The translations under genes and the position numbers were made by a program. A DNA stretch of 49,238 nt from contig JAIOPQ010000058.1 of the NCBI GenBank assembly GCA_021413825.1, positions 1-49,238 of the forward strand, read 5' to 3'. Positions 10,039 to 17,887 of the stretch are shown piece by piece; position 1 is the stretch's first letter, and each line of letters starts with the position of its first letter. The DNA comes from Spirochaetia bacterium. Its GTDB lineage: Bacteria > Spirochaetota > Leptospiria > Leptospirales > Leptonemataceae. The notes beneath the pieces are model-generated. The model worked only from the letters and a program-made list of their open reading frames with translations. It had not been told where the DNA came from and did no database searches.

Positions 10039-11796
10039 GAGCCGAATGGCCATGATCGTCGTGTCGTCGGCAGGCTCCTGCGGACCACGAAACTGATCCA
10101 GACTTTCAAAGACCTTTACTATAAAATCCTGGGGACCCAGTGCATTTGAGTTCTCTACGAGCTCGAAAAGGCGCTCCTCGCCAAACTCTTCTAGCGCCGG
10201 GTTGTTCGCTTCTGTGATGCCGTCCGTATACAGAATCAAAAGATCATCCTTCTCAAAATCGACAACATTTTCGATGTATTCTGCGTCCTCAAAAATCCCA
10301 AGGGGCGTCCCCCGGGCACGCAACTTCTCCAGGCGCTTCTGGCGTGTTCTGTATAGAATCTGATTATTGTGCCCGGCCGATGCAATGCGCATCCGCTTCC
10401 GATCGGTTTCAATCTGAACCAGCATGGTAGTTACAAAAATTCCAGTCCGTGATTTTCTAAAGATTTCCTGGTTTACACGCGACAGCGTGGTTACCGGATC
10501 CAGGTTCCGCGGAATATGCGAAGCTAGCAGTGTCTTTGAATATTCCATGAACAGTGCAGCGGGAACACCCTTCCCGGCCACGTCAGCGATCAGAACGGAA
10601 ATTCTATTCTCAGAATGAAATATCAGATCGTAAAAATCCCCACCCACATCTCGACATGCCTCATAACGATAGGCGATCTGCAATCCTGCCAGGCGGGCAG
10701 GAATCTCCGGCAACGAATTGATCTGAATTTGCGCTGCAGTCTCAAGATCTTTCTTATACTGACCCAGCTCCAGTTCTTTTTGTTTTGCTTCTATGCGCGA
10801 CAGACCGTCTGCCAATTGCGTAGCTACAGTAGAGAGAACCTGCAATTCGAACAGATCGAACGGCTCCCCATTCTTCTTATCTGCAGCATTAATAATCCCG
10901 ACAACTTTGCCTTCACGCATAATCGGCACGCATATAAACGACTTAGTCTTGTACCGTCCCACACGATCTGAAAGTATCTTTAGGTCCTTCTCAACATCGC
11001 GAACCAGAAGCGGGTCTCCTGTTTTAAAAACGATTCCAGCAATTCCCTCATCCGGATCAATTCTGTAATCATGATCATCCAAACTGAACCCGCGCAAGCG
11101 CACCAGCTTCAACTGTTCGCCAACCTCGCCTTGAGTTTTAAGCAAAACAGAAACACGCTCCACATCCAGAACGTTCTGGATTGCTTCCAGAATGGTATCC
11201 AGAAGATCTTCACGGTTATTCTGAAATCCTATCTTCTGAGAAATCTCATAGAGGCAATTCAGTTCGTCTGCGCGATTTTTCAGATCTTCATATAGCTTCC
11301 TATTGTGGATGGCGATTGCAGCCATGTCGGACAGGTAGCTGAGCAGGTTCACATCATGTTTTTCAAACTGCCGGCCATCTGTGGTATTTACAACTTCCAG
11401 AACACCAATTAGCCCACCGCGAGCAACCATGGGGATAGCAAGGAGATTACGAGTTTCAAAATTCGACTCTGCATCAAAACTCCGCATCACCCTCGAGTCT
11501 GTCACTGCATCGTTTACAATAATGGGTTCGCGCTTTTCTGCACAAAGCCCGGCTATACCTTTACCTTTTGGAATGCGTCGATTAGCCAGCACTCCGCCGC
11601 GCGGCCCGCGCACGATATCGAATACAAGATCTTCTGACTCCTCGTCGTACAGTAGCAAAGAGGAAGCCTCAGTATTCAATAAATACCGTGCAGTCTCCAT
11701 GATCATCTGCAACAAACCGGACAGGTCCTGCTCAGAATTGATACGCGTCGTGATGTCGTTGATCGTGCTAAGTGTAAGAGTGCGTTTTGCGGACAT
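10036..11796 (-). CDS. GAF-GAF-PP2C (RsbU/SpoIIE-type) serine phosphatase
   Basis: 586 aa from the chosen ATG at 11796. Two GAF sensor domains (about residues 10-165 and 185-335) precede a linker helix and a C-terminal PP2C_SpoIIE phosphatase domain (~385-586). The metal-binding aspartates look intact in VGGDFYD, IADVAGKG, LYTDGITEA and ADDTTI, so it should be active. RsbU-type enzymes dephosphorylate anti-anti-sigma factors (STAS proteins) in partner-switching pathways; no STAS partner is visible in this window. A longer frame opens at 11898, but it would overlap metF by 100 bp and its extra residues look unrelated. ATG 11796 begins 2 bp after the metF stop, implying coupling. Confidence 0.92.
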   Translation of the reverse strand: MSAKRTLTLSTINDITTRINSEQDLSGLLQMIMETARYLLNTEASSLLLYDEESEDLVFDIVRGPRGGVLANRRIPKGKGIAGLCAEKREPIIVNDAVTDSRVMRSFDAESNFETRNLLAIPMVARGGLIGVLEVVNTTDGRQFEKHDVNLLSYLSDMAAIAIHNRKLYEDLKNRADELNCLYEISQKIGFQNNREDLLDTILEAIQNVLDVERVSVLLKTQGEVGEQLKLVRLRGFSLDDHDYRIDPDEGIAGIVFKTGDPLLVRDVEKDLKILSDRVGRYKTKSFICVPIMREGKVVGIINAADKKNGEPFDLFELQVLSTVATQLADGLSRIEAKQKELELGQYKKDLETAAQIQINSLPEIPARLAGLQIAYRYEACRDVGGDFYDLIFHSENRISVLIADVAGKGVPAALFMEYSKTLLASHIPRNLDPVTTLSRVNQEIFRKSRTGIFVTTMLVQIETDRKRMRIASAGHNNQILYRTRQKRLEKLRARGTPLGIFEDAEYIENVVDFEKDDLLILYTDGITEANNPALEEFGEERLFELVENSNALGPQDFIVKVFESLDQFRGPQEPADDTTIMAIRL

Positions 11797-11798
11797 TT

Positions 11799-12659
11799 TT
11801 AACCACGCAATCGTGCCAGGATTTGCATCGTAGCATGCGATTGATTCAAAGTGTAAAAATGAATCCCCGGGGCTCCCCCGGCAAGCAGTTCCCTGCATTG
11901 TCTTTCAGTAAAAGCGATGCTCACCTCAAGTAGCTTCTCGCGATCTTCACCGCAGGCAGCAATCGAATCAAGCAGTGATTTTGGAATTTCACATCCGGCC
12001 ATCTTTGTAAATCGCTCAACCTGTTGAAAGGCCGTGATTGGCATTACCCCTGGGATAATCGGAACTGATACCCCAGCCCGACGGACAAACTCAAAGTATT
12101 TCTGATTCTCAAAGAACATCTGGGTAACCAGGAAATCCGCCCCGGACTTGACTTTCTCCCGAACAAAACCTAGATCAGCCTCGGCGGAAATGGCTTCAGG
12201 ATGCACCTCTGGATACGCTGCACCGCCAAGGCAGAACGGAAGCCCGGATTTCTTGATAAAGTCAATCATCTCGCTGCCGTGTGCCAGTCCATCAGGCGCC
12301 GGCTTGAATTCTGTCTCCCCTTTTGGAGGATCACCGCGCAAGGCCATGATATTGCGAATGCCCGCGCGATCCAACTCCTCAAGATACTGCTTAATCTCGG
12401 AGCGAGACGAACCCACGCAGGTAAAGTGTGCCATGGCCGGAACACCATGTTGCGATTGGATACTCTCCACCCATTCACGTGTCTTAGCCCGGGTTGATCC
12501 TCCCGCACCATAGGTTACGGAAACAAAATCAGGTTTGAGCGAGGCTAGCTCGTCAATTGCAGAATAAAGTTTCGCCTCACCCTCAGGATTCTTTGGAGGA
12601 AAAAATTCAAATGAAAAGAGCGGACGGCCCTCCTTCAACATTTCAGAAATGCGTTTCAT
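11799..12659 (-). CDS. metF: 5,10-methylenetetrahydrofolate reductase MetF
   Basis: Reduces 5,10-methylene-THF to 5-methyl-THF with a flavin cofactor, supplying the methyl donor for MetH. The 286 aa match bacterial MetF (~290). Clear signatures: FSFEFFPPKNPEGE at the N-terminus (catalytic Glu), FVSVTYGAGGSTR, the MALRGDPPK segment, DFLVTQMFFEN and PIIPGVMPI. It has no regulatory C-terminal domain. Its ATG overlaps the stop of the 845-aa repeat-protein gene (ATGA), and the phosphatase gene follows 2 bp after its stop, so it is expressed as part of an operon that starts with the rep-like gene. That is an unusual place for a core metabolic gene. Confidence 0.97.
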   Translation of the reverse strand: MKRISEMLKEGRPLFSFEFFPPKNPEGEAKLYSAIDELASLKPDFVSVTYGAGGSTRAKTREWVESIQSQHGVPAMAHFTCVGSSRSEIKQYLEELDRAGIRNIMALRGDPPKGETEFKPAPDGLAHGSEMIDFIKKSGLPFCLGGAAYPEVHPEAISAEADLGFVREKVKSGADFLVTQMFFENQKYFEFVRRAGVSVPIIPGVMPITAFQQVERFTKMAGCEIPKSLLDSIAACGEDREKLLEVSIAFTERQCRELLAGGAPGIHFYTLNQSHATMQILARLRG

Positions 12660-15193
12660 GCTGGCGATAACAGGCAGCGGATGATGCCCTCGCCCTTTGC
12701 CAGATCTTCCAGGCTCTTAGCAAAGACCGATCCTGGTTTGTACTTATCCTGTGACATTTTTTCAGCTTTGCCTGGCTGACTGGAAGAGAATAGAAGATCG
12801 CCAGATTTGACTGGTTGCTTATCAGCCATCGCCCTAACAGAAACGATCCCGGAAATTGCAACAAGCACATGCCCTTTGGGAATCACGGAATCAGTAAACG
12901 AGTCGTGTTTCTCAGGATCAGGAAGGAAATTTTCAGGAGCATTCAAAATGATCCCTGCCTTCTTTACCACGACTCCTAGCACACCTGATTCTCCCTGCGA
13001 TTTTGATTTCTTAACATGCCCAGGCTTTCCTGCCACAACCAGATCGCCTGGAGTAAACACGTCACCTTCAGCCGGGAAAATATAAGCAATACAAGTGGCT
13101 TCTGAATCGGCCAGAACCAGGCCGCCTTCGAAACTGGCAATCCCGCGCACAAGCAAACCATACGGCGAGCCACTCAGCCCGCGCTCTGCATTCCCGCCGC
13201 CGAGAACGGCCCCGTAGCCACGCTCGGAAATAAAACGGCCACCCTCTGCAGTAGAAGAAATCCCAATCACCGCAACGCCAGAACCCAGGCCAACACCCAG
13301 AACGCCCGCCGCTTTTCCTGCGCCCACAACGCCTTCGCGCTCGGCCATCCCAAGCAGTCCGGAACCCTGCCCCACATTCTGGCCGACTACTGGCGCGTGC
13401 GATACTGGTGGATTTACAATTTGCTTGAACGCGGCACCGGTTTCCGCTTTCAAATGAATCAGTCCCTTATGCGAAGAAAAATCATGCTCCCGAGATGCGT
13501 AATCGTGCACATGCGGAACCGGAGTGCGCGCGTCTGATAGCCTCGGATCATTTCCTTGAACGACTTTGCCCGCAGAGGCTACACCAGGGGCGCAGAGCTC
13601 AACTATGCCAGGAGCATCCGCTGTCGCAGGATTTATCCGCGCATCGCTACTCTGAAGAGCCAGACCGTCCTTACTCTCTCCATTACGTGCTAGCTCCACA
13701 ATCCCCGCATTCTCTGTGGTGGCGCGACGAAGTCTTGGATCATTCCCCTGCACCGCTGCGTCTGCTGCATCTTCACTTGCACGGGCCAACCTTACAATTC
13801 CTCGCGCCTCTTCGGTTGCATCGCGAAGGCGTGCGTCGTCTGCCTGGACCGCTTCGCCTGGCCTGGATCCGTTGCCAGGCGAAAGCTTCACAATTCCAAA
13901 TGATTTTTCTGTGGCTATGCGAAGCCTGCTATCGCTCCCCTGGACTACTACTCCGGGTCGATTCTCTCCATCTGCAGCCAGCTCAACTAGCCCGGCTTCG
14001 TCTTCGGTCGCAACTCGAAGCCTCCGGTCATTTCCCTGCACTGCATGTCCCTGGCGAACTTCGCCATCACGCGCAAGGCGGAGGATTCCGGGAAGATCTT
14101 CGGATGCGTATTTCAAGCGACGATCACTGCCCTGCACAACTACACCGTCAGCAGATTCACCGTCACTGGCCAGTTCCACAATTCCCCTGGCTTCTGTAGA
14201 TGCATCGCGCAAGCGACGATCGCTAGCCTGTACTGCCACACCCTCTTTGATCTCACCGTCCATTGCAAAACGGACAATACCACTGCGCAGCACAGAAGAG
14301 TACGGAATTGGTTCCGGCAGACTCTTTTCTGTTTTATCTACTAAATCTGGGACAGCAAACAATTCGATTTCGATAATTTGCGATACGTGCTTACCTTCAC
14401 GCGTCCGAGCACCTTCGATTATATCTATATGAAGAAACCGAATATTTGTAGGCACGAAACGCCAGCGATACCAGGTCCCGGGCTCAGCCATGAAACCTGT
14501 TTCTTCTAATAGATGATGATAGGTGATATTGTCTTCGCTGTAGGAAATACGAAACGATTCCGGGAAAAACGTTTCCCTATCATTCTTTGAAAGAAGGCGT
14601 ATCTCTCCAACCCTGTTGATCGATCCCAAGTCCAGATACACATATTCAGGTTGCTTCTGCAAGCGCAGGGCAGTTGACCAACCGTACTCGGGCCTGCGAT
14701 CAATGATATTTTCTTTAACCCAGAGACGATCCAGTTCGCTCGACACTTCAACATTTACAATTCCAGAAACCATTACCTGGAATGCACCGAAAGCCGCGAG
14801 GTATTTGCCCGACGTATCTGCGCGATCGACCAGGAATAAGAATTTCACCATCCGCGCTGAAATCAGCGAAAAATGCCACTCTCCCTGCTCTAACCAGGTC
14901 CCACGAAAGTTTGCTTCATGGAGGATTGGCTCCCACACAACTCCGTCGTGCGAAATCTCAAAACGGAATGTATTTGGGAAGAATTCCTTCAATTCAGAAT
15001 GCAACTGAATTCTAATACAATTAAAAGAGCGAATCGAGTCGAATGTGCCTACGCACGAGACTAGACCAGGCGTATCCAGCTCTGGACTGCGCCAGGAGAT
15101 AATATTCCCCGAGGATTCCTCGGTTTTTCCTGGACTTTCCCATTGTGCGAAAAGCAGGGACTCAGGGTGCGAAATTTGCAGAAATGAATTCAT
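12656..15193 (-). CDS. Discoidin-like / phage-tail-fibre-like repeat protein
   Basis: 845 aa. Residues ~30-145 and ~150-282 look like two F5/8-type-C (discoidin) beta-sandwiches (FPNTFRFEISHDGVVWEPI; FPESFRISYSEDNITYHHLLEE). Residues 304-559 are eight tandem 32-residue repeats of the pattern GIVELA.DGE...G.VVQG.D.RLR.AT. These resemble phage tail-fibre repeats, and the last copy runs into the NDPRLSDARTP phrase common in tail proteins. A Gly-rich stretch (GVLGVG types) follows, then a C-terminal trimerisation-like region. No signal peptide is seen. It sits between rep and metF with ATGA overlaps at both ends. It could be a surface adhesin, a tail-like protein or a prophage remnant recruited for another use. 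Confidence 0.8.
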   Translation of the reverse strand: MNSFLQISHPESLLFAQWESPGKTEESSGNIISWRSPELDTPGLVSCVGTFDSIRSFNCIRIQLHSELKEFFPNTFRFEISHDGVVWEPILHEANFRGTWLEQGEWHFSLISARMVKFLFLVDRADTSGKYLAAFGAFQVMVSGIVNVEVSSELDRLWVKENIIDRRPEYGWSTALRLQKQPEYVYLDLGSINRVGEIRLLSKNDRETFFPESFRISYSEDNITYHHLLEETGFMAEPGTWYRWRFVPTNIRFLHIDIIEGARTREGKHVSQIIEIELFAVPDLVDKTEKSLPEPIPYSSVLRSGIVRFAMDGEIKEGVAVQASDRRLRDASTEARGIVELASDGESADGVVVQGSDRRLKYASEDLPGILRLARDGEVRQGHAVQGNDRRLRVATEDEAGLVELAADGENRPGVVVQGSDSRLRIATEKSFGIVKLSPGNGSRPGEAVQADDARLRDATEEARGIVRLARASEDAADAAVQGNDPRLRRATTENAGIVELARNGESKDGLALQSSDARINPATADAPGIVELCAPGVASAGKVVQGNDPRLSDARTPVPHVHDYASREHDFSSHKGLIHLKAETGAAFKQIVNPPVSHAPVVGQNVGQGSGLLGMAEREGVVGAGKAAGVLGVGLGSGVAVIGISSTAEGGRFISERGYGAVLGGGNAERGLSGSPYGLLVRGIASFEGGLVLADSEATCIAYIFPAEGDVFTPGDLVVAGKPGHVKKSKSQGESGVLGVVVKKAGIILNAPENFLPDPEKHDSFTDSVIPKGHVLVAISGIVSVRAMADKQPVKSGDLLFSSSQPGKAEKMSQDKYKPGSVFAKSLEDLAKGEGIIRCLLSPA
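13517..14284 (-). repeat. Eight tandem 96-bp coding repeats
   Basis: Within the 845-aa protein gene, eight in-frame copies of a 96-bp (32-codon) unit follow each other without spacers. The copies are diverged at DNA and protein level, so this is an old protein repeat and not a recent slippage array. Invariant or near-invariant positions are the G-I-V/L start, Q at position 19, D at 22 and R-L at 24-25. Confidence 0.85.
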
Positions 15194-15978
15194 TGTGCAG
15201 CAGGTTTTTCTGAAGAATGAACAAATTCTACCCGCCCTGTGTGGCGAGTCAGAATTTTTTTCAGATGCAAGGGCACGCTTGCATCAAATCGCATGCTTAC
15301 ACCATCATCCTCAATCAAGGCCGATTCTAGCAGTTTCAGGCTGTCTGGGGAGATCATCCCGGCCAGTTTTTCGCGCATCGCGCCCCAGCACCCCGCCCTC
15401 CCCGAGAGAATCGATTCCACATTCGCCGGGTTTGCATCCAGGCCGGCCAGGTCACACTCAGACAGTGCCAGCCTGACTTTCTCTTCACCAAACTTCCTTC
15501 TCAAGTTTTCCAGTTCAGCCGGGATACTCGGATGTACATTATTTGTTATAGATATATGGATCTGGTTATGCGGGGGCTCTCCCTGGGGCATCCTGAGAGT
15601 CCTGGATTCCACACCCACGGAGGCCTTTCCGTGACCCCCGGGGAGGGATCCGGCTATACCCGAGGGGGTGCTGCTTGTATCCCCCACCCAGTCAAACCGG
15701 AAGTGGTAATATGTATTTGTCCGGCCAGTGCCCCTGGTTGCAACGACTAGACCCAGGGCGATCAATTCGTTGCGGGCTTCTCGGATTGTTTTTTTGTGCT
15801 TGAATCCAGTCAGTTCCATGAGCCTGGAGGCCCCAGGATAGACACCCTTGAATTGTCCGTCAGAAAAGCGGAGCAGGACAGGATATAAAGCGCGGGCCGC
15901 TCCAGACATGCGTGCCCAGATTCCGCGATCAAATAGTGCCGTTACAAGCTTCGCAAACGGAAGACTTTCGCCTTTCAT
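15190..15978 (-). CDS. HTH Rep-like replication protein
   Basis: 262 aa. Residues ~20-100 resemble the HTH_36-type winged helix of plasmid and phage replication initiators (GAARALYPVLLRFSD, then YPGASRLMELTGFKHKKTIREARNELIALGLV, then wing RGTGRTNTYYHF). The middle is low-complexity and Gly/Ser-rich. The C-terminal ~110 residues contain a helical segment (ENLRRKFGEEKVRLALSE). AAGGGG precedes the ATG. Position next to parA/parB, its own TTGACT-17-TAATAT promoter and a 154-nt leader carrying a predicted antisense RNA support a replication-initiator role; biochemical function is inferred. The stop overlaps the start of the 845-aa gene (ATGA). Confidence 0.65.
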   Translation of the reverse strand: MKGESLPFAKLVTALFDRGIWARMSGAARALYPVLLRFSDGQFKGVYPGASRLMELTGFKHKKTIREARNELIALGLVVATRGTGRTNTYYHFRFDWVGDTSSTPSGIAGSLPGGHGKASVGVESRTLRMPQGEPPHNQIHISITNNVHPSIPAELENLRRKFGEEKVRLALSECDLAGLDANPANVESILSGRAGCWGAMREKLAGMISPDSLKLLESALIEDDGVSMRFDASVPLHLKKILTRHTGRVEFVHSSEKPAAQ

Positions 15979-16026
15979 AACCCCTTCCCTGCCTGTGAAA
16001 ATTTCAGGTTATGGGGCTGCTTTTTA

Positions 16027-16055
16027 TTGACAAAAGGCCGTACAGTGTGTATTTA
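16027..16055 (+). promoter_or_regulatory. Strong promoter of the antisense RNA
   Basis: TTGACA (16027-16032) is followed after exactly 17 bp by TATTTA (16050-16055) on the plus strand, a near-consensus sigma70-type promoter. No plus-strand gene follows. The predicted start near 16062 leads within about 45 nt to an intrinsic terminator. The palindrome TTATGTGACATAA (16053-16065) overlaps the -10 and start, suggesting repression. Confidence 0.7.
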
Positions 16056-16065
16056 TGTGACATAA
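16053..16065. promoter_or_regulatory. ATGTGACAT palindrome, copy 1 (antisense RNA promoter)
   Basis: TTATGTGACATAA is a 13-bp palindrome around a central G. It shares a 13-bp stretch, ATGTGACATAATC, with the copy in the parA promoter at 17811-17823, in the same plus-strand orientation. It overlaps the -10 end and predicted start of the antisense RNA. Confidence 0.7.
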
Positions 16066-16107
16066 TCTTGAACCCCGGCCTTCCGTTCCCGCGGAAGGCT
16101 TTTTTTT
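16062..16107 (+). ncRNA. Predicted ~46-nt antisense RNA opposite the rep leader
   Basis: Bounded by a near-consensus promoter (TTGACA-17-TATTTA, 16027-16055) and an intrinsic terminator (perfect 8-bp stem GCCTTCCG/CGGAAGGC at 16078-16099, loop of 6, then eight T). It contains no useful ORF. It is wholly complementary to the 5' leader of the rep-like mRNA, whose predicted start is near 16132 and whose AUG is at 15978. This matches the counter-transcribed RNAs that set plasmid copy number by pairing with rep leaders. Elements are seen in the sequence; transcription and function are inferred. Confidence 0.65.
16078..16107 (+). terminator. Intrinsic terminator of the antisense RNA
   Basis: A perfect 8-bp stem, GCCTTCCG (16078-16085) with CGGAAGGC (16092-16099), loop TTCCCG, followed by eight T (16100-16107). 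The T-run is only on the plus-strand side, so it acts on plus-strand transcripts although no plus-strand gene lies upstream for several kilobases. Confidence 0.85.
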
Positions 16108-16123
16108 GCCCAATCAGTTTCCC

Positions 16124-16134
16124 GATGTGACATC
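16124..16134. promoter_or_regulatory. ATGTGACAT palindrome, copy 2 (rep promoter start site)
   Basis: GATGTGACATC is an 11-bp palindrome with central G. It covers the predicted transcription start (near 16132) of the rep-like gene on the minus strand. Confidence 0.6.
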
Positions 16135-16138
16135 CAGA

Positions 16139-16167
16139 ATATTATGTCTCATTAAAACTTCAGTCAA
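16139..16167 (-). promoter_or_regulatory. Promoter of the rep-like gene
   Basis: On the minus strand TTGACT (16167-16162) is followed after 17 bp by TAATAT (16144-16139). The predicted start near 16132 gives a 154-nt leader before the rep AUG at 15978. The leader includes the complement of the antisense RNA and its hairpin. Confidence 0.65.
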
Positions 16168-16269
16168 CCATTTTTCCAAACTACATCAGAAAAACCCATT
16201 CTATTCCTACGTAATACATACGAATTGGGATTTTGCGGGATCCGCATGCAACTGCTTTTTTCTGAACAC

Positions 16270-17064
16270 TTACAATAGTTTTTTTAAGCGACTTAACGCA
16301 GCCCGTGCGTCTGATTCCGATTTGTAAGTAATACGTACCGTATTTTTCTCCACCGTAACTGTCGGTGTGTATGCTGATGCGGATGGTTTTGAAGGCTTGG
16401 TGACCGGTTTTGAATCCCCACGGTTAAAACCCTTGGCTTCGCGGACCGTCTGTATCTCGCCAGCTTGAAATGCTCGAATGAACTCTAGATGCTCCCCTTT
16501 CCTGTACGACTGCACCATCTGGATCATCAGGTTCTTGCTGATTATACCAGCATCCAGGCATTGGCGGAGGAGGGCTTCTGGCAGGGTTGCAATCCCAAGG
16601 ATCTCAGTCACATAATTGCGCGATTTGCCCACTTTTTCGGACAGATCCTGATCGCTGTAATCTTCCTGCCGTTTCAGTTTGAGCAGAGCAATCGCCTCTT
16701 CCTGTGCCGTAAGGTCCACTCGTTGCAGGTTTTCAATGATGGCAATACGTTGCAGGTCACGACTTTCTCTCGAAAGGATCCGGCATTCTGCCTCTTTGGC
16801 GCCTATGCTCTTTAGCGCATGAAAGCGGCGCTCGCCGGAAATGATTTTGTAAGAATCGCCGGATTTTGTAACAACGATAGGGTGGAGTAGGCCATCTCGC
16901 TTGATACTGGCCGCAAGTTCGTCAATTTCGCGCAGGCGATCCTGCCTGGGTTGATAATCAGACGGCTGGATCTGGTCCAGGCGAAGGCGCGTGATGGATC
17001 CGTCCAGCGTCTCCCGCCGAAAAACGTCAGCCAGAAGGCCTATGTCTTTATGCTTTGAGCTCAC
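16270..17064 (-). CDS. parB: ParB-family partition protein
   Basis: 264 aa. The N-terminal ParB/Srx CTPase-fold domain shows GERRFHALKSIGA and the ENLQRVDLTAQEEA box. A central HTH follows (DQDLSEKVGKSRNYVTEILGIATLP). A short linker rich in Pro/Ser/Lys leads to a small C-terminal dimerisation segment (TVTVEKNTVRITYKSES). ParB binds parS sites and, with ParA, segregates plasmids or chromosomes. It overlaps parA by 17 bp. I found no canonical chromosomal parS (TGTTTCACGTGAAACA) nearby; the GTCGGATRTCCGAC palindromes at 17888-17939 are candidates. About 100 bp separates its stop from the rep promoter. Confidence 0.92.
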   Translation of the reverse strand: MSSKHKDIGLLADVFRRETLDGSITRLRLDQIQPSDYQPRQDRLREIDELAASIKRDGLLHPIVVTKSGDSYKIISGERRFHALKSIGAKEAECRILSRESRDLQRIAIIENLQRVDLTAQEEAIALLKLKRQEDYSDQDLSEKVGKSRNYVTEILGIATLPEALLRQCLDAGIISKNLMIQMVQSYRKGEHLEFIRAFQAGEIQTVREAKGFNRGDSKPVTKPSKPSASAYTPTVTVEKNTVRITYKSESDARAALSRLKKLL

Positions 17065-17803
17065 CGAGCATTTCCGTTATGAAGTCTTGATACTCGCGCG
17101 CCTGCTTGGAGTCTGGCGCATAGTCATAGATCGATTTGCGGGCAAGGTGGCTTTCCCCGACTGCAACGCCATCGCTAATGTTCTGCTCGAAGACGGGAAA
17201 AAACTGCGAAACAACGGGTAGGATTGTCTTGGTTAAAACGGTTTTGGGTTTCAATTGTGTGATGAGCGCCCCAAGGATCTGCAGGTTCGGATTGATACGA
17301 TTCTTAATCGAGTTAATTGTGCCTTGCAAGGCTTTCATTCCGTCAATCGAGAACTTCTCTGGCTGGGTAGGGATCACGACATGCGTGGCAGCTGCCAGGG
17401 CATTGATGGTCAAAAGACCAAGGCTTGGCGGGCTATCCATGATAATGAACTTGTAGTCTTTCAGTTTTGCGATTGCATCGCGCATTACAAAGGGCGCATC
17501 GACGCTGTTTTGCAGGGCTTCGAATTCAGCCAGGCTCAACTTGGCCGGAGCGACCTTCAGAAACGGCTCAGGAGTAGACAGGAGAATTTCCTGTAATTGT
17601 GCACGACCGACGAATACATCGTACAATGACTTTTCAAGCTGATCGGGATGCGTAAATATGCCCGTAGTGTTTGCCTGCGGGTCCATGTCGACGAGCAGGG
17701 TGGGAAGCTTTCGCTTGGCCAGGCCATAGGCGAGATTGATCGCGGTTGTGGTCTTCCCCTCCCCTCCTTTTTGATTGGCTACAGCAATGGCCACGGTGCT
17801 CAT
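17048..17803 (-). CDS. parA: ParA-family partition ATPase
   Basis: 251 aa, a short ParA of the plasmid/chromosomal Ib-Soj type without an N-terminal HTH. The deviant Walker A at residues 12-20 reads KGGEGKTTT; the position normally Val is Glu. Later motifs are LLVDMDPQANTTG and the Walker B FIIMDSPPSLG. It drives partition through an ATP-dependent nucleoid gradient together with ParB, encoded next with a 17-bp overlap. The promoter (TTGACC-17-TATGTC) contains the ATGTGACAT palindrome over the -10, and the predicted start is about 5 nt from the ATG, so the mRNA may be nearly leaderless. Confidence 0.95.
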   Translation of the reverse strand: MSTVAIAVANQKGGEGKTTTAINLAYGLAKRKLPTLLVDMDPQANTTGIFTHPDQLEKSLYDVFVGRAQLQEILLSTPEPFLKVAPAKLSLAEFEALQNSVDAPFVMRDAIAKLKDYKFIIMDSPPSLGLLTINALAAATHVVIPTQPEKFSIDGMKALQGTINSIKNRINPNLQILGALITQLKPKTVLTKTILPVVSQFFPVFEQNISDGVAVGESHLARKSIYDYAPDSKQAREYQDFITEMLGELKA

Positions 17804-17810
17804 AACGGTG

Positions 17811-17843
17811 ATGTGACATAATCATGGAAGACAATGCGGTCAA
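17811..17843 (-). promoter_or_regulatory. parA promoter with ATGTGACAT palindrome, copy 3
   Basis: On the minus strand TTGACC (17843-17838) is spaced 17 bp from TATGTC (17820-17815). The palindrome ATGTGACAT (17811-17819) covers the -10. Together with the copies at 16053 and 16124 it suggests a single repressor acting on parAB, rep and the antisense RNA. Confidence 0.6.
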
Positions 17844-17887
17844 GTATAAAAACTTCTGAGCCTAAAAAATCTTGCAAATCCTGCGAT

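Noticed and set aside
11797..11898. N-terminal extension of the PP2C phosphatase
   Set aside because: It would overlap metF by 100 bp, has no ribosome site and no GAF-like sequence; ATG 11796 directly follows the metF stop.
13517..14284. Repeat array as a possible CRISPR
   Set aside because: The 96-bp units are contiguous, diverged and in frame within one protein; there are no spacers or cas genes.
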